NCBI GenBank assembly: GCA_002339165.1
Contig: DDJS01000040.1
Location: 1 to 8,632, forward strand
Origin: Cellvibrionales bacterium UBA2618
GTDB lineage: Bacteria; Pseudomonadota; Gammaproteobacteria; Pseudomonadales; Porticoccaceae
Direction of reading: 5' to 3'
Length of the DNA: 8,632 nt
Shown: positions 1 to 7,039 of the stretch, in pieces
Position numbering within the stretch: the stretch's first letter is position 1
Layout of the letters: every line of letters begins with the position of its first letter
Program-made: the position numbers and the translations under genes
The notes under the pieces: generated by a model
The model's input: only the letters and a program-made list of their open reading frames with translations
Databases searched by the model: none
What the model was told of the DNA's origin: nothing

Positions 1-24
1 TTTTACAGTTCTTTTTACAGTTCT
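1..24. repeat. Perfect tandem duplication of a 12-mer
   Basis: TTTTACAGTTCT occurs twice in direct succession (1-12 and 13-24) without a mismatch. The array touches the window edge, so further copies may lie to the left. It is in non-coding DNA just downstream of cmoB. A short weak hairpin (TGCGC/GCGCA) follows at about 35-50, without a T-tract. No function can be assigned; a slippage duplication is the simplest explanation. Confidence 0.6.
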
Positions 25-78
25 GAGTATGGGTTGCGCGGTTTTGCGCAGTACTTAAGCTGTGATCGTTACACTGGC

Positions 79-1053
79 TCAAAATGGTATTTCGGCAATA
101 AAGATACCGCGGGTGGGAGGCGGGTGTCCTTCGGCGGTGTTGCCGCTGCCGTCGGGATGCAAAAAATCGTTTAACGAATGGTAGGTCATCCAATCGGTGG
201 AGCGCTGTTCGGTGGGCGAGGTTACGTTGCTGTCGACTAGGCGCGGGTTTTCGAAGCCGATTTTAGCCAGCCAACTGATGAGCGTTTCTGGGCTGGGTAA
301 AAACCAGACGTTACGCATTTTTGCATAGCGGCCCTCGGGGACGAGTACCATGCCTTTTGGGCCATCGACTATTAGCGTTTCTAAAATAAGCTGGCCTCCG
401 GGTCGCAAAAGGTCGCGTAATTCTTGCAGGTGATCCATGGGTGACTTGCGATGGTAGAGCACGCCCATGGAAAATACACTGTCGAAAGCATGCAATTTGG
501 CGGGCATTTGCTGAATGCCGAGCGGCAGGACATCGATTGGCAGCGCATCGCCAACGAAGCGTTTAACGGCCTCAAATTGGCAGACAAACTTGACCGACGG
601 GTCGATACCTATAACACGCTGCGCGCCGGCACCGAGCATTCTCCAGCAGTGGTATCCATTACCACAGCCAACGTCCAGTATCAGACGATTGTGCAGTGGC
701 TGGATGTGCGGCAATAGCCGGTTCCATTTCATGTCCGAGCGCCATTCGGTGTCGATTTGGGCGCCAAATAGCTCGAAGGGTCCCTTGCGCCATGGGTGCA
801 GAGTCATGAGCGTTTGGCGAAATTGCTCGGCGGGGATCGTCAGTTGCTCGCGACTGCCGATGCTGACCGCTGTTTGCAACTCAACCCGATCGGCGGTAAT
901 TTTCGGTAGGCGCTCGAGGCAGTCCAGCCAAAGCGGTAGTTCTCCCCAGCGAGTGGCATCAAACTGCTCGCGGATCAAAGCCGGTAGGGTAGCGCCCACA
1001 GGGGCGATCGGCGAGTCAGGTAGCCAGTCGAAAAGTGCTTGGTAATTGGGCAT
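79..1053 (-). CDS. cmoB: tRNA U34 carboxymethyltransferase CmoB
   Basis: CmoB transfers the carboxymethyl group of carboxy-SAM to 5-hydroxyuridine at wobble position 34 of several tRNAs, giving cmo5U34, which lets one tRNA read most or all codons of a four-codon box. It is cytoplasmic. The 324 residues match the usual length (E. coli 323). The class I methyltransferase motif I, DVGCGNGYH, is at about 127-135, preceded by the family signature PWRKGPF (88-93) and DTEWRSD (101-107); FSMGVLYHR is at 194-202. Residues reported to bind the carboxylate of carboxy-SAM in E. coli (Lys91, Tyr200, Arg315) have counterparts at Lys90, Tyr200 and Arg315, so the enzyme should be active. The start fits the family length, but the ribosome site before it is weak. 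The gene is divergent from slyX and, unlike in E. coli, not next to cmoA, which lies about 2 kb away on the same strand. Confidence 0.96.
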   Translation of the reverse strand: MPNYQALFDWLPDSPIAPVGATLPALIREQFDATRWGELPLWLDCLERLPKITADRVELQTAVSIGSREQLTIPAEQFRQTLMTLHPWRKGPFELFGAQIDTEWRSDMKWNRLLPHIQPLHNRLILDVGCGNGYHCWRMLGAGAQRVIGIDPSVKFVCQFEAVKRFVGDALPIDVLPLGIQQMPAKLHAFDSVFSMGVLYHRKSPMDHLQELRDLLRPGGQLILETLIVDGPKGMVLVPEGRYAKMRNVWFLPSPETLISWLAKIGFENPRLVDSNVTSPTEQRSTDWMTYHSLNDFLHPDGSGNTAEGHPPPTRGIFIAEIPF

Positions 1054-1144
1054 GGTAGGCTCGTTTTAAACGCCAGGCGATGGGCTGCAAGTATAAAACA
1101 TTTAGGGTACCATTACGCCCCATTAAAGAAGCTGGCACGCGGCT
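1054..1144. promoter_or_regulatory. Divergent cmoB/slyX intergenic region
   Basis: These 91 bp separate the starts of cmoB (minus) and slyX (plus), so both promoters should lie here or, for one of them, within the neighbouring gene. The AT-rich core at about 1090-1102 contains TATAAA on the plus strand (1092-1097) and the overlapping TATACT on the minus strand (complement of 1090-1095), either of which could be a -10 box. No good -35 box sits at standard spacing for either. The promoter assignment is inference from gene layout. Confidence 0.35.
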
Positions 1145-1354
1145 ATGAGCGACTCAAAATTACAGCATATCGAGGAAAAACTTGCCCATTTAGAGATGGC
1201 AAACGCTCAGCTTGAAGACGAAGTGTTTCGTCAGCAACGCGAGATTGAGACTCTGACCAGGGGACATCGTGGTCTACTAGAGCGGTTGGAACGGATGCAG
1301 GACGCGGATGATAGCAATGCTGACGGTGTGCTCGAGCGGCCGCCTCATTACTAG
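1145..1354 (+). CDS. slyX: SlyX family protein
   Basis: SlyX is a small conserved proteobacterial protein of unknown biochemical role; in enterics it lies near slyD. The 69-residue product has the family length of about 70. Residues 5-50 are rich in Leu, Glu, Arg and Gln with heptad-like spacing (LQHIEEKLAHLE..., LLERLERM), which predicts a coiled coil, followed by an acidic linker (53-60) and the conserved C-terminal tail RPPHY. It has no signal peptide or membrane segment. The ribosome site is weak. The 227-bp gap before the next plus-strand gene argues against a tight operon with the aldehyde dehydrogenase. The family assignment is firm; the function is not known. Confidence 0.9.
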   Translation: MSDSKLQHIEEKLAHLEMANAQLEDEVFRQQREIETLTRGHRGLLERLERMQDADDSNADGVLERPPHY

Positions 1355-1367
1355 ACGGCACAGCGAG

Positions 1368-1386
1368 AGGTGATCGATGATCACCT
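1368..1386. repeat. Perfect inverted repeat AGGTGATC-GAT-GATCACCT
   Basis: Two perfect 8-bp arms (1368-1375 and 1379-1386) flank a 3-bp centre, starting 14 bp after the slyX stop. In RNA it would form an 8-bp stem, but the sequence after it (ATTTAAG) is not a proper T-tract, so it is a poor intrinsic terminator. It could instead be a dimer binding site or a weak 3'-end hairpin. The structure is seen directly; its role is not known. Confidence 0.5.
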
Positions 1387-1435
1387 ATTTAAGAGCACTA
1401 ACACCGCGGGTGAGAACGGCAATAGATCGCGCGAA

Positions 1436-1454
1436 AGATGCACCCATCGCATCT
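1436..1454. repeat. Inverted repeat AGATGC-N7-GCATCT
   Basis: Perfect 6-bp arms (1436-1441 and 1449-1454) with a 7-nt loop lie in the middle of the slyX-aldehyde dehydrogenase gap. It is the second of three inverted repeats in this gap. A six-base arm pair can occur by chance, so it carries weight only together with its neighbours. Confidence 0.35.
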
Positions 1455-1484
1455 ATCCCTGTGCTGTGACACTAGAGTAAGCGC

Positions 1485-1518
1485 CTGATAGGCCCTCAAA
1501 TTAGGGTCCTTACATCAG
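1485..1518. repeat. Nested inverted repeat upstream of the aldehyde dehydrogenase
   Basis: The outer arms CTGAT (1485-1489) and ATCAG (1514-1518) enclose an inner stem GGCCCT (1491-1496) with AGGGTCC (1503-1509, one bulged T) and a six-base loop. This would fold as a two-part hairpin if it is transcribed as part of the aldehyde dehydrogenase leader. No T-run follows, so it is not a typical terminator. It could be a leader structure or a protein-binding site. Confidence 0.4.
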
Positions 1519-1569
1519 AGCGTTTAACAGCAGGGCGGCTCAAAATGGGGTCGTTTGAAAGACTTCTTT

Positions 1570-1573
1570 GGAG
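1570..1573 (+). promoter_or_regulatory. Ribosome binding site of the aldehyde dehydrogenase
   Basis: GGAG within TTTGGAGAATAAAAC lies 8 bases before the ATG at 1582. It is well placed and supports that start codon. Confidence 0.75.
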
Positions 1574-1581
1574 AATAAAAC

Positions 1582-3006
1582 ATGGACGAGTACGGCGAGC
1601 AGCAACGGGCAGACATTGACCAAACATTTCATAGCCAACGCAGTTACGCGTTAAAGCTACGCAGCACCGACTACCGGCAGCGGCTGGAGGTGCTCGCGCG
1701 ATTTGAAAAGGTTTTCAAGGCCTCTTACGCCAAAATGTATAGCGCTGCTGCAGCCGATTTTTCAAAACCGGAAGCCGAGGTCGACGCCACCGAGATTCTG
1801 CCGGTGGTGGTGGAGCTAAAACAGGTCCGCCGGCAATTGCGGCGCTGGATGAAGCCGAAAAAAGTCTTACCGACGATGATGGTCTTGGGCACTTCGTCAA
1901 AAATAGTGAGCGAACCGCGCGGCGTGTGCTTGATCGTGTCACCGTGGAACTACCCGTTTAATCTGACCTTTGGTCCGATGATACTGGCGATTGCTGCGGG
2001 TAATACGGTGATTATTAAACCCTCTGAAATGACGCCCTATATGTCGGCGGTTATCGCCGATATCGTCGAGCAGACTTTTAGATCTGAGGAAGTGGCAGTG
2101 TTTCAGGGGCCGCCAGATACGTCTAGTCATCTGACCAGTCTGCCGTTTGATCACATTTTCTTTACTGGCAGTCCTCGTGTTGGGCGTCATGTTATGGCGG
2201 CTGCAGCGCAGAATTTAACCTCGGTAACCCTCGAATTGGGCGGTAAAAGCCCGGTCATCGTCGACGCTAAGGCACCGTTAAAAAGGGCCGCCGACGCGAT
2301 TGTATTCGGTAAGTTTTGCAATAACGGCCAGACCTGCATAGCGCCGGATTACCTGTACGTCGAAGCGTCGGTGAAGCAGGCATTTATTGCAGAATTGAAA
2401 GTGAGTATCGCCAAGCAGTACGGCAGTATCGACGACTTGGCATCGAACACCGACTATTGTCGCATCGTTAATGATGCGCACTTCACGCGGTTGGAGGGCC
2501 TGCTTGACGACGCGCTTGAGCAGGGTGCGGAAATATTAGCAGGCGGCACCCGAGTTCGCGAAGGGCGCTTAATCGAACCGACGCTCCTGGAGGGCATGGA
2601 CGATTCGGCGGCGATTATGCAGGAAGAGATTTTCGGCCCGCTGCTACCAATTATCGAATACAGTGATCTCGATGAAGTGATTGCTGAGATTAACCGCCGA
2701 CCCAAACCATTGGCGCTGTATATCTTCAGTCGCGACCGCGCGATGCAAGACAAAGTAATCCAGCAAACTAGCGCCGGCGATACTTGCATCAATCAGATCG
2801 CTCTGCATTTTATGCATCCGAATTTACCATTTGGTGGAGTCAACAACAGCGGTTTGGGAAAAACCGGCGGCCAATGGGGTTTTGACGCGTTTTCTCATCA
2901 GCGCAGCGTGTTGAACGACAAATTCAGTTCCACGGCGATGATTCAGCCGCCCTATACCTCGCGCGTTCGCGGGATGATCAAGACTGCTGTGAAGTTTTTT
3001 TCCTAG
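1582..3006 (+). CDS. NAD(P)+-dependent aldehyde dehydrogenase, ALDH3/AlkH-like
   Basis: The protein should oxidise an aldehyde to a carboxylic acid with NAD(P)+. All hallmarks of the superfamily are present in 474 residues: SPWNYPF (120-126), cofactor-binding IIKPSE (144-149, Lys146), FTGSPRVG (194-201), general base Glu218 in LELGGKSP, nucleophile Cys252 in NNGQTCIAP, EEIFGP (348-353), and NLPFGGVNNSG (414-424). The short N-terminus, total length and PPYTSR...K.F tail resemble ALDH3-type enzymes, which include fatty aldehyde dehydrogenases, the alkane-pathway enzyme AlkH and coniferyl aldehyde dehydrogenases. A medium- or long-chain aliphatic aldehyde is therefore a reasonable guess, but the substrate cannot be read from the sequence. 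There is no signal peptide and no clear C-terminal membrane anchor. It lies alone on the plus strand, after a 227-bp non-coding stretch, and converges on cmoA. Confidence 0.93.
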   Translation: MDEYGEQQRADIDQTFHSQRSYALKLRSTDYRQRLEVLARFEKVFKASYAKMYSAAAADFSKPEAEVDATEILPVVVELKQVRRQLRRWMKPKKVLPTMMVLGTSSKIVSEPRGVCLIVSPWNYPFNLTFGPMILAIAAGNTVIIKPSEMTPYMSAVIADIVEQTFRSEEVAVFQGPPDTSSHLTSLPFDHIFFTGSPRVGRHVMAAAAQNLTSVTLELGGKSPVIVDAKAPLKRAADAIVFGKFCNNGQTCIAPDYLYVEASVKQAFIAELKVSIAKQYGSIDDLASNTDYCRIVNDAHFTRLEGLLDDALEQGAEILAGGTRVREGRLIEPTLLEGMDDSAAIMQEEIFGPLLPIIEYSDLDEVIAEINRRPKPLALYIFSRDRAMQDKVIQQTSAGDTCINQIALHFMHPNLPFGGVNNSGLGKTGGQWGFDAFSHQRSVLNDKFSSTAMIQPPYTSRVRGMIKTAVKFFS

Positions 3007-3055
3007 GCATTTTGGCTCGCGCACGCGGGTGAGTGGCCATCCGGTGTGTATTTGG

Positions 3056-3095
3056 TTGCGATGCTGGCGATCGCAAGGCCTAGAGCAGACCTTGC
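3056..3095. repeat. Two overlapping, mutually exclusive inverted repeats between convergent genes
   Basis: TTGCGAT (3056-3062) pairs with ATCGCAA (3070-3076) across a 7-base loop. GCAAGG (3073-3078) pairs with CCTTGC (3090-3095), with an inner CT/AG match. The two share 3073-3076, so only one can form at a time. They lie in the 101-bp gap between the convergent 3' ends of the aldehyde dehydrogenase and cmoA, where a bidirectional terminator is expected. Neither strand has a good T-tract, so termination activity is uncertain. Confidence 0.35.
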
Positions 3096-3107
3096 GGTAA
3101 CAAATGG

Positions 3108-3845
3108 CTAGCCTTTGATCGCCACTAGCGAGCAGAAGTTATAACACTGGAACCAAATGGTGGCGGACTCAAAGCCAACGCTCTGCAGCCTGTCAATATG
3201 CTGCTCACGGGTTTCTGGAATCAAAACATCTTCGATCGCTTCGCGCTTTTGGCTGATTTCTAGGTCGCTATAGCCTTGGGCGCGTTTGAATTGATGGTGC
3301 AGATCAACCATCAATGCATCGAGCGGTGCGGGTTGTATGCGTATCTTTTCCGAAATTACCAAGCAGCCACCAGGGTTGAGCCCACGATAAATATTGGCGA
3401 GGAGCGCCGAGCGTTTGTTCGGGTCTACAAACTGCAGGGTAAAGTTCAGCACCACCATCGAGGCATTTTCGATCGCAGCGTCACAGATGTCGCCCTCGAT
3501 CAGAGTGATCGGCACCGCAGGCTTAAAGTGCTCGATCGCCGCGCGACAGCGGCTGAGCATCGCTGGCGCGTTGTCGATTGCAATGATCCGGGTGTTGCTT
3601 GCGGTCACGGTCTTGGCAATCGCCAAACTGGTCGCGCCGAGCGAACAGCCGAGGTCGTAACAGTTAGAATCGGCGCACACAAAACGCTCAGCCAAGTCGC
3701 CGCAGTGCTGAACAATGCTCTGATAGCCGGGCACCGATCGGCTAATCATATCTGGAAAGACCTCGGCGACGCGATCGTCGAAGATAAATTTTCCGACCGC
3801 GCCCAGTGATTCGGCGAACAGCTGATCGCGCCTTTTACTCGGCAT
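3108..3845 (-). CDS. cmoA: Carboxy-S-adenosyl-L-methionine synthase CmoA
   Basis: CmoA converts SAM and prephenate to carboxy-SAM and phenylpyruvate, supplying the donor used by CmoB for cmo5U34 in tRNA. The 245 residues match the family (E. coli 247). Diagnostic stretches are FDDRVAEVFPDMISRSVPGY (22-41), the SAM-binding YDLGCSLGATSL (63-74), IIAIDNAPAM (87-96), ENASMVVLNFTLQF (126-139), FKRAQGYSDLEISQKR (186-201) and WFQCYNF (231-237). Arg201 aligns with E. coli Arg199, which contacts the carboxylate of carboxy-SAM. The start matches family length, but no Shine-Dalgarno is visible; instead CCCTCC directly precedes the ATG. The upstream M16C gene ends 38 bp before it on the same strand, so co-transcription, and possibly dependence on upstream translation, is likely. 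The usual partner cmoB is not adjacent. Confidence 0.96.
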   Translation of the reverse strand: MPSKRRDQLFAESLGAVGKFIFDDRVAEVFPDMISRSVPGYQSIVQHCGDLAERFVCADSNCYDLGCSLGATSLAIAKTVTASNTRIIAIDNAPAMLSRCRAAIEHFKPAVPITLIEGDICDAAIENASMVVLNFTLQFVDPNKRSALLANIYRGLNPGGCLVISEKIRIQPAPLDALMVDLHHQFKRAQGYSDLEISQKREAIEDVLIPETREQHIDRLQSVGFESATIWFQCYNFCSLVAIKG

Positions 3846-3883
3846 GGAGGGCGCCGGGTTGGCGAGCGCTATCCATTCGGGTG

Positions 3884-6808
3884 CTAGACATCGCGCATTT
3901 CCATGCCGGTCTGAGCACCCAGATCAGAATTAGTGATGACCGCCCCAAAGGCTTTTTCGGGTCGTAGATAGGTCGCTGCTACGCGTTTCAAATCCTCTCT
4001 CGATACGCCTAGAATGCGCCGGCGAAAGTCCGTTAGAGAGATCTTGTCGCGACCATTGAGTTCGCCGTGAAACGCCGATATAGCCTCGCCGGCCGGCGAG
4101 GCTGGTTTATCTAGATTACCGATGACGCCGAGAACCGCTTCCTCGATTTTGTCGTCTTCCAGTGGGTCTTCGAGCAGCCATTGGATCGAGGCATCGAAGT
4201 CCTGCAAAGTGCCTTCAATGCGTGGGTCGCGATAAGAAAAAAATCGAAATGCGCCGCTCTGATTGTCCTGCGATGCACCACCACCATAGGCACCGCCTTG
4301 CTCCCTGATCTTGCGATGCAAAAAGCCATTGCGCAACACGCCACCGAGCACGGTGAGCGCCGCCGCATCTGGGTGGGTCGAGGCAACGGTAGGGTAGGCT
4401 TTGGCACAAAAGCTTACCTGAGTATTGGTGGCCCAACACTGGCTTTTGGCGTCGAGGGCGGGGCGATAGTCGATTTGACTGTCGGCCATGGTAGTTCGCA
4501 CTGGATTGTGGCGATCGGCAAACACACCTTCCATCTGCTCGCTAAAGCTGTCGATCCTATGCTCTTCGGCCACCAACACGAATTGGCGAGGTTGCTGCAG
4601 TACCAGTTGATGAATCGCTTGTAACTGAGCTCCCAGAGCGGTCAATTGCTGGCTATCGTCAATACTTTGGTCCAGCGTTTTGATCCATGTCAGCGCGCTC
4701 AAGCCGCTCCATCGTTGATTCAAGTGAGCGCTTGGAGACAGTCCACTAGCAGCGGCGGTCATGGCCAGGACATGGCCGTTGCCAACGATCGAGGCTTCTT
4801 TGTGATTGCGGATTTGAGCGACCAGTTCCCGCAGGCGGGGTAGTTCGTCAAAACGCACATGCTCGAGTGATTGCTGAAGTAATTCGCTCATTGCCAGTTG
4901 ATTACGGGCCAAGCCCTTGACAGAAAAACACAGGTTGCCGCGCAGGAGTTCGAGGTCCGCCTTATCGGAGCGCACCGATGCAGAGGCTGAGTAGTTACCA
5001 ACAATGCCCGCCTGCCAAAGTTGGGTCTGTTGATAATCGCGCTCGCCGACCCCGAGTTGGGTCGCGCAGGCGGTGTACAGGGGCAGCAAGTCGAGTTGGG
5101 CATCGTCGAACGCAGGAAAGGGAATGATAACTTGCTGGTACACCAGACCGTTGGTTCCGGCAGCGTAGGCGGTGAGAGGAATACGCGTGGACGAGATGGG
5201 ATGCTTTTCGGCGTAGGCGATATGTTCGGGCACATCGGCAATACCCACTCGGGGTAACATGTCCATGTTCTCGTCGGCCTCCTGACGCTGTTTAAGCGCC
5301 TGAGCACGCTCTACGATGGCAAGTTTTTCCGAATCATCGAGGGTTTCTTGAAGGTTAATAAGGCGGTCTTTTTCGACCTTTTCGCGGCGCTTGCCGAGTT
5401 CGCTATCGGGTGCCATCACCAAACGTACGCGATGTGGGTTGTCGAGGAGTAGGCGGCGGGCCAATGATTTGATGAAATTTGGGTCCTGTATTTGGCGATG
5501 CAATTTTTCTAATACCGGGTCCAGATCGAGTAATCCCATTGGATCGCCGCGATGAGTGGCGCTGGTTAGAGCGGTCAGAGTCAAACTGAGGCCATAGGGG
5601 TAGCCGCCCCCGGAGATCTCACGCTGTTGCAGTTCCAACTGATGAAGGCTTGCCGCCACCTGCTCGAGGGGTAGACCCTTATCGGCGACCGTTTGCACCA
5701 CTGCGAGCACCATGTTTTCAATCATATCGGCGTGGACTGTCTCCGATCCCTCAACGCCGCAGGCAAAGCACAGTTGCTTCTGAGAATCTTCGAGGCCACA
5801 CATCGGCGAGGGCGACGTTGCTAAATCGGTACTCTCCAGGGCCTGCATCAACGGCGAACCGCTATTGTCGAGGAGAACGCTGGCCAATAGGCGCGCCTCC
5901 ATGGTGGCTTCTAAGTCGGTTGAGTCACCGAGTAGCCAGGCCATGACGATATGGGTTTTTTGATCGTCGGATTCGGTCTCGTCGCTGGCGTAGGGCTCGG
6001 CAAAATATTGTGGCTCGCTGTAGCGTTGTTCGTCAGCTACCGCAATGTGGCAGTCTAGGCGCTGAAACCGCTGCAATGCGAGGTCTTGAAACCTGGCCTG
6101 ATGATCGGCCGCGGGAATGTCGCCAAAGGTCAAAAAGATCGCATTGCTCGGGTGGTAGTGCACCCGGTAAAAATCCAAAAACTGCTCATAGCTAAGGTCG
6201 GGGATGTGTGCTGGATCGCCGCCGCTGTTGAAGTGATAGGTGTTAGTTGGGTATAGGTATTTACTCAGCGTCTGCCAGAGGGTCGAGTTAATCGAGCTCA
6301 TAGCGCCCTTCATTTCATTAAACACTATGCCTTTAAAGGTTAATGGTGAGGAACTGTCGTCGGCATCGGCGAATTCAAGGCGATGTCCCTCCTGAGCAAA
6401 ATCCAACGGGTCGAGACGCGCGAAAAAAACTGAATCTAGATAAACTTCGAGTAAGTTATTAAAGTCTTTTACGTTTTGGCTAGCAAATGGGTAGGCCGTC
6501 CAGTCTGAACTGGTGAAGGCGTTCATGAAGGTGTTTAGCGAGCGACGAATCATCATAAAAAACGGATCGCGAACCGGGTACTTTTCACTACCGCAGAGTG
6601 CTGTGTGTTCGAGAATATGCGCGACTCCCGTGGAGTCCATAGGCACGGTGCGCAACGCCACCATAAAGACGTTTTCCTTGTTGTCGGCCTGCAGGTGGAT
6701 GTGTTGAGCGCCGGTCTCGAGGTGTCGATATTCTGCAAAGCTCAAATTCAGCGAGTCGATGTCTTGAACTCGCACGAGTTCAAATGCGGGGTGTGCGGCA
6801 TGCGGCAT
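3884..6808 (-). CDS. M16C (PreP-like) zinc metallopeptidase, insulinase family
   Basis: This is a large clamshell peptidase of the pitrilysin/insulinase clan, subfamily M16C, related to the organellar presequence protease PreP/Cym1; these degrade short unstructured peptides inside a closed chamber. The inverted zinc motif HILEH gives His64, Glu67 (catalytic) and His68, with the distal ligand Glu165 in VFNEMKG. The C-terminal half carries the R...Y pair of the active site in REQGGAYGGG (Arg835, Tyr841). Order: active M16 domain (about 40-250), M16_C domain, central M16C-associated helical region (about 440-690), inactive M16-like C-terminal half. I start at the ATG at 6808 (974 residues), which has AGAGGAG 12 bases upstream and gives a family-like N-terminus (MPHAAHPAFELV). 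An in-frame ATG at 6901 would add 31 low-complexity residues but lacks a ribosome site. No signal peptide, so probably cytoplasmic peptide turnover. cmoA follows after 38 bp. Confidence 0.93.
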   Translation of the reverse strand: MPHAAHPAFELVRVQDIDSLNLSFAEYRHLETGAQHIHLQADNKENVFMVALRTVPMDSTGVAHILEHTALCGSEKYPVRDPFFMMIRRSLNTFMNAFTSSDWTAYPFASQNVKDFNNLLEVYLDSVFFARLDPLDFAQEGHRLEFADADDSSSPLTFKGIVFNEMKGAMSSINSTLWQTLSKYLYPTNTYHFNSGGDPAHIPDLSYEQFLDFYRVHYHPSNAIFLTFGDIPAADHQARFQDLALQRFQRLDCHIAVADEQRYSEPQYFAEPYASDETESDDQKTHIVMAWLLGDSTDLEATMEARLLASVLLDNSGSPLMQALESTDLATSPSPMCGLEDSQKQLCFACGVEGSETVHADMIENMVLAVVQTVADKGLPLEQVAASLHQLELQQREISGGGYPYGLSLTLTALTSATHRGDPMGLLDLDPVLEKLHRQIQDPNFIKSLARRLLLDNPHRVRLVMAPDSELGKRREKVEKDRLINLQETLDDSEKLAIVERAQALKQRQEADENMDMLPRVGIADVPEHIAYAEKHPISSTRIPLTAYAAGTNGLVYQQVIIPFPAFDDAQLDLLPLYTACATQLGVGERDYQQTQLWQAGIVGNYSASASVRSDKADLELLRGNLCFSVKGLARNQLAMSELLQQSLEHVRFDELPRLRELVAQIRNHKEASIVGNGHVLAMTAAASGLSPSAHLNQRWSGLSALTWIKTLDQSIDDSQQLTALGAQLQAIHQLVLQQPRQFVLVAEEHRIDSFSEQMEGVFADRHNPVRTTMADSQIDYRPALDAKSQCWATNTQVSFCAKAYPTVASTHPDAAALTVLGGVLRNGFLHRKIREQGGAYGGGASQDNQSGAFRFFSYRDPRIEGTLQDFDASIQWLLEDPLEDDKIEEAVLGVIGNLDKPASPAGEAISAFHGELNGRDKISLTDFRRRILGVSREDLKRVAATYLRPEKAFGAVITNSDLGAQTGMEMRDV

Positions 6809-7039
6809 GGTCGGTGTGTACTCCTCTAATTGTGTGGATATTCCATGTGATTGCGTGGTCACTAGGCTTTCGCGAGGTGGATTACTCGGTGGCAGTGTCA
6901 TACTCAGAAAACGCCGGTCTAGGCCTACAACTGGAGGGTATTCTACGCCAACTCATTACCCACAACTACCCTGACTATTGGGCTACGGATTATCGCCTTT
7001 GATGCGGCAATTTTGGTGGTAAAGCGTCCCGGTGTCGAG
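6809..7039 (-). promoter_or_regulatory. Non-coding region upstream of the M16C gene
   Basis: These 231 bp lie between the AraC-family gene and the M16C gene, both on the minus strand. The only clear element is the ribosome binding site GAGGAG (complement of 6821-6826), 12 bases from the start codon. A TAGAAT -10-like hexamer (complement of 6940-6945) is present, but no good -35 box is at standard spacing. No intrinsic terminator for the AraC-family gene was found. The length suggests that the M16C gene has its own promoter here; that is inference. Confidence 0.35.

Noticed and set aside
61..76. TGTGATC resembling a CRP half-site downstream of cmoB
   Set aside because: The second half (expected TCACA) does not match, and the location downstream of cmoB is not a known promoter position for a gene in this window.
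451..1045. Plus-strand open frames of 88 and 176 residues inside cmoB
   Set aside because: They lie wholly antisense to a firmly identified gene, have no family-like motifs, and are explained as shadow frames.
1368..1386. Intrinsic terminator for slyX
   Set aside because: The stem is perfect, but it is only moderately GC-rich and lacks a following T-run, so it is reported only as an inverted repeat.
1438..1488. 16-codon ORF (MHPSHLSLCCDTRVSA) as a possible leader peptide before the aldehyde dehydrogenase
   Set aside because: It has no ribosome binding site, no run of regulatory codons, and is followed by no attenuator-type terminator.
3067..3074. GCGATCGC octamer, as in cyanobacterial HIP1 repeats
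   Set aside because: Only one copy was noticed, it is accounted for by a local inverted repeat, and the gene content is gammaproteobacterial.
4181..4624. 147-residue plus-strand frame opposite the M16C gene
   Set aside because: It is antisense to strongly conserved protease sequence, including the RxxGxAY region; it has no recognisable domain.
6784..7002. 72-residue plus-strand frame overlapping the M16C leader
   Set aside because: It has no ribosome site or family resemblance and overlaps the 5' end and leader of the protease gene on the opposite strand.
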